From: Pseudomonadota bacterium
Lineage (GTDB): Bacteria; Myxococcota; Bradymonadia; UBA4248
Direction: 5' to 3'
Assembly: GCA_017613855.1 (NCBI GenBank)
Contig: JAGACY010000150.1
Coordinates: forward strand, 1 to 7,916
DNA: 7,916 bases
Below, piece after piece: positions 5,324-7,916 of the stretch. Made by a program: the position numbers and the translations under genes. Position 1 is the first letter of the stretch. Each line of letters opens with the position of its first letter. Below the pieces are notes generated by a model. The model saw only the letters and a list, made by a program, of their open reading frames with translations, was not told where the DNA came from and searched no databases.

Positions 5324-5360
5324 ATTGGCAAAGCGCATTCACGCATTGCCAATCATAACA
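5324..5360 (-). promoter_or_regulatory. Extended -10 promoter overlapping a palindrome
   Basis: On the minus strand TGTTATGAT (5360-5352) is a good extended -10 box; the -35 region is weak. Directly overlapping and downstream is a 30-bp imperfect palindrome (5324-5353) whose arms are ATTGGCAA/TTGCCAAT plus GCG/CGC inside. The position over the transcription start fits an operator, or a hairpin at the mRNA 5' end. Confidence 0.5.
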
Positions 5361-5442
5361 CAAAATTGACTACAATAAAATACCGGTGGCTTTCGTTATG
5401 AGGGCTACCGCATTTACTTTGGGCATAAACTTTTCCAAATTA

Positions 5443-5647
5443 GCCCGCAGGGGTTTGGGCGAGCAACTCCCGGCAACGTCGGGGGTTAGGAGGGGCCCAT
5501 TGAATTGATCCCCGTAGGGGATTCCTAAAAGATATGCATTTTTATGGGAAACTCCTACGGAGTTATCATTATGCGTGGTTGCTTACTCCCCCGGTAGCCG
5601 CCTGCGGCGTCAACCAGGGGCTACTCGCCGGAACGCCTACGGCGTTC
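5443..5647. repeat. Cluster of G/C-stemmed triloop hairpins
   Basis: This part of a 535-base gene-free stretch is packed with short palindromes: GCCC/GGGC (5443-5460), CTCCCG/CGGGGG (5467-5485), ATCCCC-GTA-GGGGAT (5508-5522), AACTCC-TAC-GGAGTT (5550-5564), CGCC-TGC-GGCG (5599-5609) and GAACGCC-TAC-GGCGTTC (5631-5647). An outer pairing of CCCCCGGT with ACCAGGGG (one mismatch) encloses the fifth. Four hairpins share a 3-base loop GTA, TAC or TGC. Words such as CAACC-AGGGG-CTACT and CGCCTACGGCG resemble extragenic repeats I recall from several bacterial phyla, but I cannot name a family. No gene is visible in 5361-5756. Confidence 0.7.
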
Positions 5648-5756
5648 ATGGCATACACTTTTTAAATGCGTTAGCTCTGTTTTCGTTCTGAGTTTAACAC
5701 GGTCGAACACCAAGCAGATTGGTATCGATCCCTATTTGGGTTATCCTGTCAGATAC

Positions 5757-5785
5757 AAAAAAAACGCCATCAAATGGCGTTTTTT
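5757..5785. terminator. Bidirectional-type terminator
   Basis: AACGCCAT, a CAA triloop and ATGGCGTT form a perfect stem flanked by an A-run (5757-5764) and a T-run (5780-5785), so it has a T-tract in both directions. On the minus strand it lies about 45 bases after the stop of the 5828-6139 gene, which it most likely terminates. Confidence 0.85.
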
Positions 5786-5827
5786 AAGGGGATTGCCTCC
5801 AATGTCGACCATGATTAGGGCTCGAAA

Positions 5828-6139
5828 CTACTCTCCATCTGGTTTGGCTTCTCCGGACGGATCGGGCGTTTCGGGTTCGGGGCAGCATGCTGGAACTTCA
5901 TAATTCTCGCCATTGGCCTTTCTTTCTCTCAGGTCATTGCAGTAATCTATGCATCGGGGCGACAAATGCTCGATTTCCTCTTTGACGCAGCTTTGTAAAA
6001 TATCTTCACAATACTCTTCTGGCCCCATAAAACCAGAGTCCGGTCCATAACATGCTGCCAGAACTGTGCTGACGCTGATCGCGCCAAGTCCAAGCAATGG
6101 TTTCGACAGTTTGGTTTTAAGTGTAGATAAAAGTGCCAT
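5828..6139 (-). CDS. Small six-cysteine lipoprotein, 'ACYGP' family, copy 2
   Basis: Paralogue of 5011-5292, not recognised by name. The 103-residue protein has the same basic, then hydrophobic, then LAAC leader with Cys30 as lipidation site and the same CYGP start of the mature protein. Six cysteines (44, 51, 63, 67, 85, 86) match those of the other copy in order and nearly in spacing. The mature part is otherwise diverged, and it carries an extra Pro/Glu-rich tail after the CC pair (EPETPDPSGEAKPDGE). The ATG at 6137-6139 is chosen because GAGGAG precedes it at a normal distance; the longer frame would add nine residues before the leader. An extended -10 box lies about 45 bases upstream and a terminator follows, so this is a single-gene unit. 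Confidence 0.85.
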   Translation of the reverse strand: MALLSTLKTKLSKPLLGLGAISVSTVLAACYGPDSGFMGPEEYCEDILQSCVKEEIEHLSPRCIDYCNDLRERKANGENYEVPACCPEPETPDPSGEAKPDGE

Positions 6140-6185
6140 TGTTATCTCCTCGAATTCGCATATCAATAAGTCAAAACACCCAACC

Positions 6186-6194
6186 AGATTAGCA
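6186..6194 (-). promoter_or_regulatory. Extended -10 box for small lipoprotein copy 2
   Basis: On the minus strand the 9-mer TGCTAATCT is identical to the extended -10 of the promoter at 3192-3220. A recognisable -35 is lacking: TTACTG at 17 bases, or TTGATT at 21 bases. Transcription would begin about 40 bases before the start codon. Confidence 0.4.
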
Positions 6195-6223
6195 TAGCAT
6201 AATATTTACAGTAATCAAATGCC

Positions 6224-6322
6224 TATGGTTAGCGAATTCCATACTGGGCAAACGATTCAGCTCAAGAACTACAATTCTTTAGCCATAACCATAAGAATTG
6301 CGCATTCTTTCTAGTGAATGCG
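6224..6322. repeat. Set of short inverted repeats in a gene-free stretch
   Basis: Between the small lipoprotein and the tRNA (6140-6508) no gene is credible. The stretch contains TATGGTTA (6224-6231) facing TAACCATA (6286-6293), CAATTCTT (6272-6279) facing AAGAATTG (6293-6300), and CGCATTC (6301-6307) facing GAATGCG (6316-6322). The first two share one arm region, so the structures are mutually exclusive in part. Function unknown. Confidence 0.4.
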
Positions 6323-6429
6323 TCTTAGTGAATAACGAAGAACGTGCAGGCAATGCACCGGCTGAATCGTCACGACTGGGCAAAATCTTCTATTTGAGTG
6401 GCCCTGGCTATTTCGGCTGCGCCTCCATA

Positions 6430-6474
6430 CGCCATGGCGCTTTGGCTTTTTGCCTGCGGCAAATACGCCAAAGC
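6430..6474. other. Nested hairpin beyond the tRNA terminator
   Basis: GCTTTGGC (6439-6446) pairs with GCCAAAGC (6467-6474), enclosing TTTGCC-TGC-GGCAAA (6449-6463). The inner loop TGC matches the triloop type at 5599-5609. The 10-bp palindrome CGCCATGGCG (6430-6439) abuts it. On the minus strand it follows the tRNA terminator directly and may be a second 3' structure. Confidence 0.5.
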
Positions 6475-6503
6475 AAAAAAAAAGCGCTCTAAAGAGCGCT
6501 TTT
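6475..6503 (-). terminator. Rho-independent terminator of the tRNA-Leu transcript
   Basis: On the minus strand AGCGCTC and GAGCGCT form a 7-bp GC-rich stem around a 4-base loop, extended by A-T pairs and followed by nine T. It lies six bases beyond the 3' end of the tRNA. Confidence 0.9.
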
Positions 6504-6508
6504 GTGTA

Positions 6509-6592
6509 TACCGAGGATCGGAATCGAACCGATATGAGGTTGCCCTCGCCAGATTTTGAGTCTGGTGCGTCTACCAGTTCCGCCACCCCGGC
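6509..6592 (-). tRNA. tRNA-Leu (anticodon CAA)
   Basis: The 84-nt minus-strand sequence folds as a class II tRNA. The acceptor stem pairs GCCGGGG with CCTCGGT (G1-U72 and one more wobble), followed by discriminator A. The D arm has stem GCG/CGC with loop GAACTGGTAGA. The anticodon stem CCAGA/TCTGG carries loop CTCAAAA, giving anticodon CAA, which reads UUG. The long variable arm is GAGG-GCAA-CCTC, and the T arm is ATCGG-TTCGATT-CCGAT. The CCA tail is not encoded, so it must be added enzymatically. Confidence 0.96.
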
Positions 6593-6599
6593 GAACGCA

Positions 6600-6631
6600 C
6601 GTATAGTGCATGATTTTGAAAACTCAGTCAA
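6600..6631 (-). promoter_or_regulatory. Candidate promoter of the tRNA gene
   Basis: On the minus strand TTGACT (6631-6626) is followed by TATACG (6605-6600) at 20 bases, or by ACTATA (6607-6602) at 18 bases. The -10 lies seven bases before the tRNA 5' end. The spacing is longer than ideal, and read-through from the upstream gene is an alternative. Confidence 0.4.
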
Positions 6632-6638
6632 CTAATAT

Positions 6639-7916
6639 TTAGAAATTCTCTCGATAAAAAGCATCCAGTATCTTGGCATATCGTCGCTCTACATCGACAC
6701 GCCGGGTCAGACCACAAGGGGTCAGAATGCGGGGTTCGCGCTCAAGCGGACACGTTAATATGGCGATTTTCTGAATGCTTTCGTGAGGTGCCCTGCGCAT
6801 ATTGCATCGATCGACAATTTCCCGGACGTGCTTGTACAGCTGTGCATCCTGGGCCAATTCGGCAAAGGTGGCATCCTGTTTCATACCATTTGCCCAGTTC
6901 ATCAGCGCTTTTTCATTTAAATAGATGAGACCGGTCAGATAGGGTTTGCCTTCCCCGAAAACAAAGATTTCATCGATGAGTGGGTCGCGGCGCAAGATCT
7001 CACGCATCGGAGAAACATCTACTTGTTTGCCGTTTTCGAGGGTAATGGCATAGGCACGCTTCGAGCATAAACCGCACCGTTCATCCTCGAATACGAGATC
7101 CTCCGAGTCAATAAACGGTCCCTCGCGCTTTGATTTGACCGCCAAAACGCCCATCTTTATGCGCGCGTCCATGCATTTTAAAAAACTCCCGGTTCCCATA
7201 AAGGCATGGATGTGCACAAATCCGAGCTCACTTATCGTGTAGGCATTGTAAATGGGAATCTCAAGATAAGAAAAGAAATCACCGGTATCGGGCTCAAAGT
7301 GGTTTCCGTATGAAATGACGGCCCTGATCGCAGGGAAATAGGTATTCTTTAAGGGTTGGATACACGCCTTTTGGATAGCACCTGCAAAGACGGTTTTTTT
7401 CTTTGCCCGAAGGCGGCCGAATTTTAGGCTTAATTCACGCCATTTTCGGGACATGCCAGAATAGCCTTCGGGATCTTTTATCTGATGAATGAGTTCCGAT
7501 AGGGTACTTGGCAGCAAAAAAGCATGCGTAATGCCCTCATCACGGATGCTGTTGAGCGAATGCGACGGATCGTGACATACCAGCGTAGCTCCCGACTGCA
7601 GGCAAGCTGCAAAAAGCATTAAATTCACTGTATTTGGGGTGTCCAGATCTGCCCACAGGCGGGAATCTCTATCCAATTGGAAGAGGTTTTGCAGGTTCTC
7701 TGCTTCATCACGCAAATGAAGCAAAGATAGATATACCGACCGCTCGAACTGATGCGATCCCTGGGTATAGACGATGGTTTCATCATCGGGGCAATCCTGC
7801 ACGTTTTGTGTATTGCTTTTCATTAGGGCATCGAATGGGACGGTGCCAGCGATTTCTGCGCAATCCCCCGTGAGATCGATCAAAAGACGACCTGTGATGC
7901 TGTTTTCTGCATCGAC
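6639..7916 (-). CDS. AMP-binding, long-chain acyl-CoA synthetase-like protein, degenerate (5' end beyond window)
   Basis: The frame stays open to the right edge, so the true start is outside; about 425 residues are visible of a family usually near 600. Residues below count from the TTG codon at 7881-7883. The C-terminal half matches long-chain acyl-CoA ligases: YNAYTISELG (212-221) equals motif A5 (Y-G-x-T-E-x-x-G), TLENGKQVDVSPMREIL (281-297) followed by IDEIFVFGEGKPYLTGLIYLN (303-323) equals the A8 region, and ILTPCGLTRR (386-395) followed by ERRYAKILDAFYRE equals the C-terminal lid. Key residues are lost: the phosphate-binding loop SGTTGxPKG is replaced by TQGSHQFER (40-48), and the catalytic Lys of LTPTxK is Leu (392, codon 6708-6710). 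It may therefore be a catalytically dead relative with a binding or regulatory role, or an early pseudogene; the intact frame favours a retained function. It lies 47 bases before the tRNA. Confidence 0.75.
   Translation of the reverse strand, partial: VDAENSITGRLLIDLTGDCAEIAGTVPFDALMKSNTQNVQDCPDDETIVYTQGSHQFERSVYLSLLHLRDEAENLQNLFQLDRDSRLWADLDTPNTVNLMLFAACLQSGATLVCHDPSHSLNSIRDEGITHAFLLPSTLSELIHQIKDPEGYSGMSRKWRELSLKFGRLRAKKKTVFAGAIQKACIQPLKNTYFPAIRAVISYGNHFEPDTGDFFSYLEIPIYNAYTISELGFVHIHAFMGTGSFLKCMDARIKMGVLAVKSKREGPFIDSEDLVFEDERCGLCSKRAYAITLENGKQVDVSPMREILRRDPLIDEIFVFGEGKPYLTGLIYLNEKALMNWANGMKQDATFAELAQDAQLYKHVREIVDRCNMRRAPHESIQKIAILTCPLEREPRILTPCGLTRRVDVERRYAKILDAFYRENF

Noticed and set aside
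5293..5352. Longer start for small lipoprotein copy 1
   Set aside because: It begins inside the palindrome and promoter, whereas the ATG at 5292 has a perfect GGAGG and lines up with the paralogue.
6298..6492. 64-codon plus-strand frame
   Set aside because: It covers hairpins and the tRNA terminator, has no ribosome binding site and shows no protein-like features.
6311..6631. 106-codon minus-strand frame containing VAELVDAPDSKSG
   Set aside because: This peptide is the translation of the tRNA-Leu gene itself; the frame also crosses the terminator.

Overview
The window comes from a Gram-negative bacterium. It encodes four lipoprotein or exported Cys-rich proteins, an outer-membrane beta-barrel-type protein ending in Phe, and a tRNA-Leu without an encoded CCA. 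The Cys-rich CxCG modules and the family of small 'ACYGP' lipoproteins would fit a deltaproteobacterial or Myxococcota-like lineage. That is an inference from protein style only; no marker gene settles it. GC content is moderate and intergenic regions are rich in repeats.

Layout. 1-336 is a gene-free repeat element (E1) built from several short arrays of 7-bp units. 337-2313 (+) encodes a 658-residue lipoprotein with about 59 cysteines. A second copy of the same element (E2, 2308-2583) follows immediately, so the gene is bracketed by direct repeats, and E2 also carries the stop codon of the convergent GNAT acetyltransferase gene (2581-3123, -). A well-formed promoter with a dyad centred on its -35 box drives an exported beta-barrel-type protein (3298-4179, +). 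This ends in a strong terminator whose T-run merges into a TTGACA box ahead of a Cys-rich lipoprotein (4276-4824, +).

From 4825 onward every gene is on the minus strand. Two paralogous small lipoproteins (5011-5292 and 5828-6139) share a nearly identical signal region and a six-cysteine pattern. They are separated by about 535 bases holding a cluster of triloop hairpins and a bidirectional-type terminator. A tRNA-Leu(CAA) at 6509-6592 has its own terminator. A degenerate AMP-binding (long-chain acyl-CoA synthetase-like) protein runs from 6639 off the right edge of the window.

The genes do not form an obvious pathway. The common theme is the cell envelope: four lipoproteins and one outer-membrane-type protein, mostly single-gene units with their own signals. 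The most unusual feature is the pair E1/E2: a conserved core with fixed positions occupied by heptanucleotide arrays whose letters differ between copies while the 7-bp period is kept, with stop codons of both flanking genes lying inside terminal heptamers.
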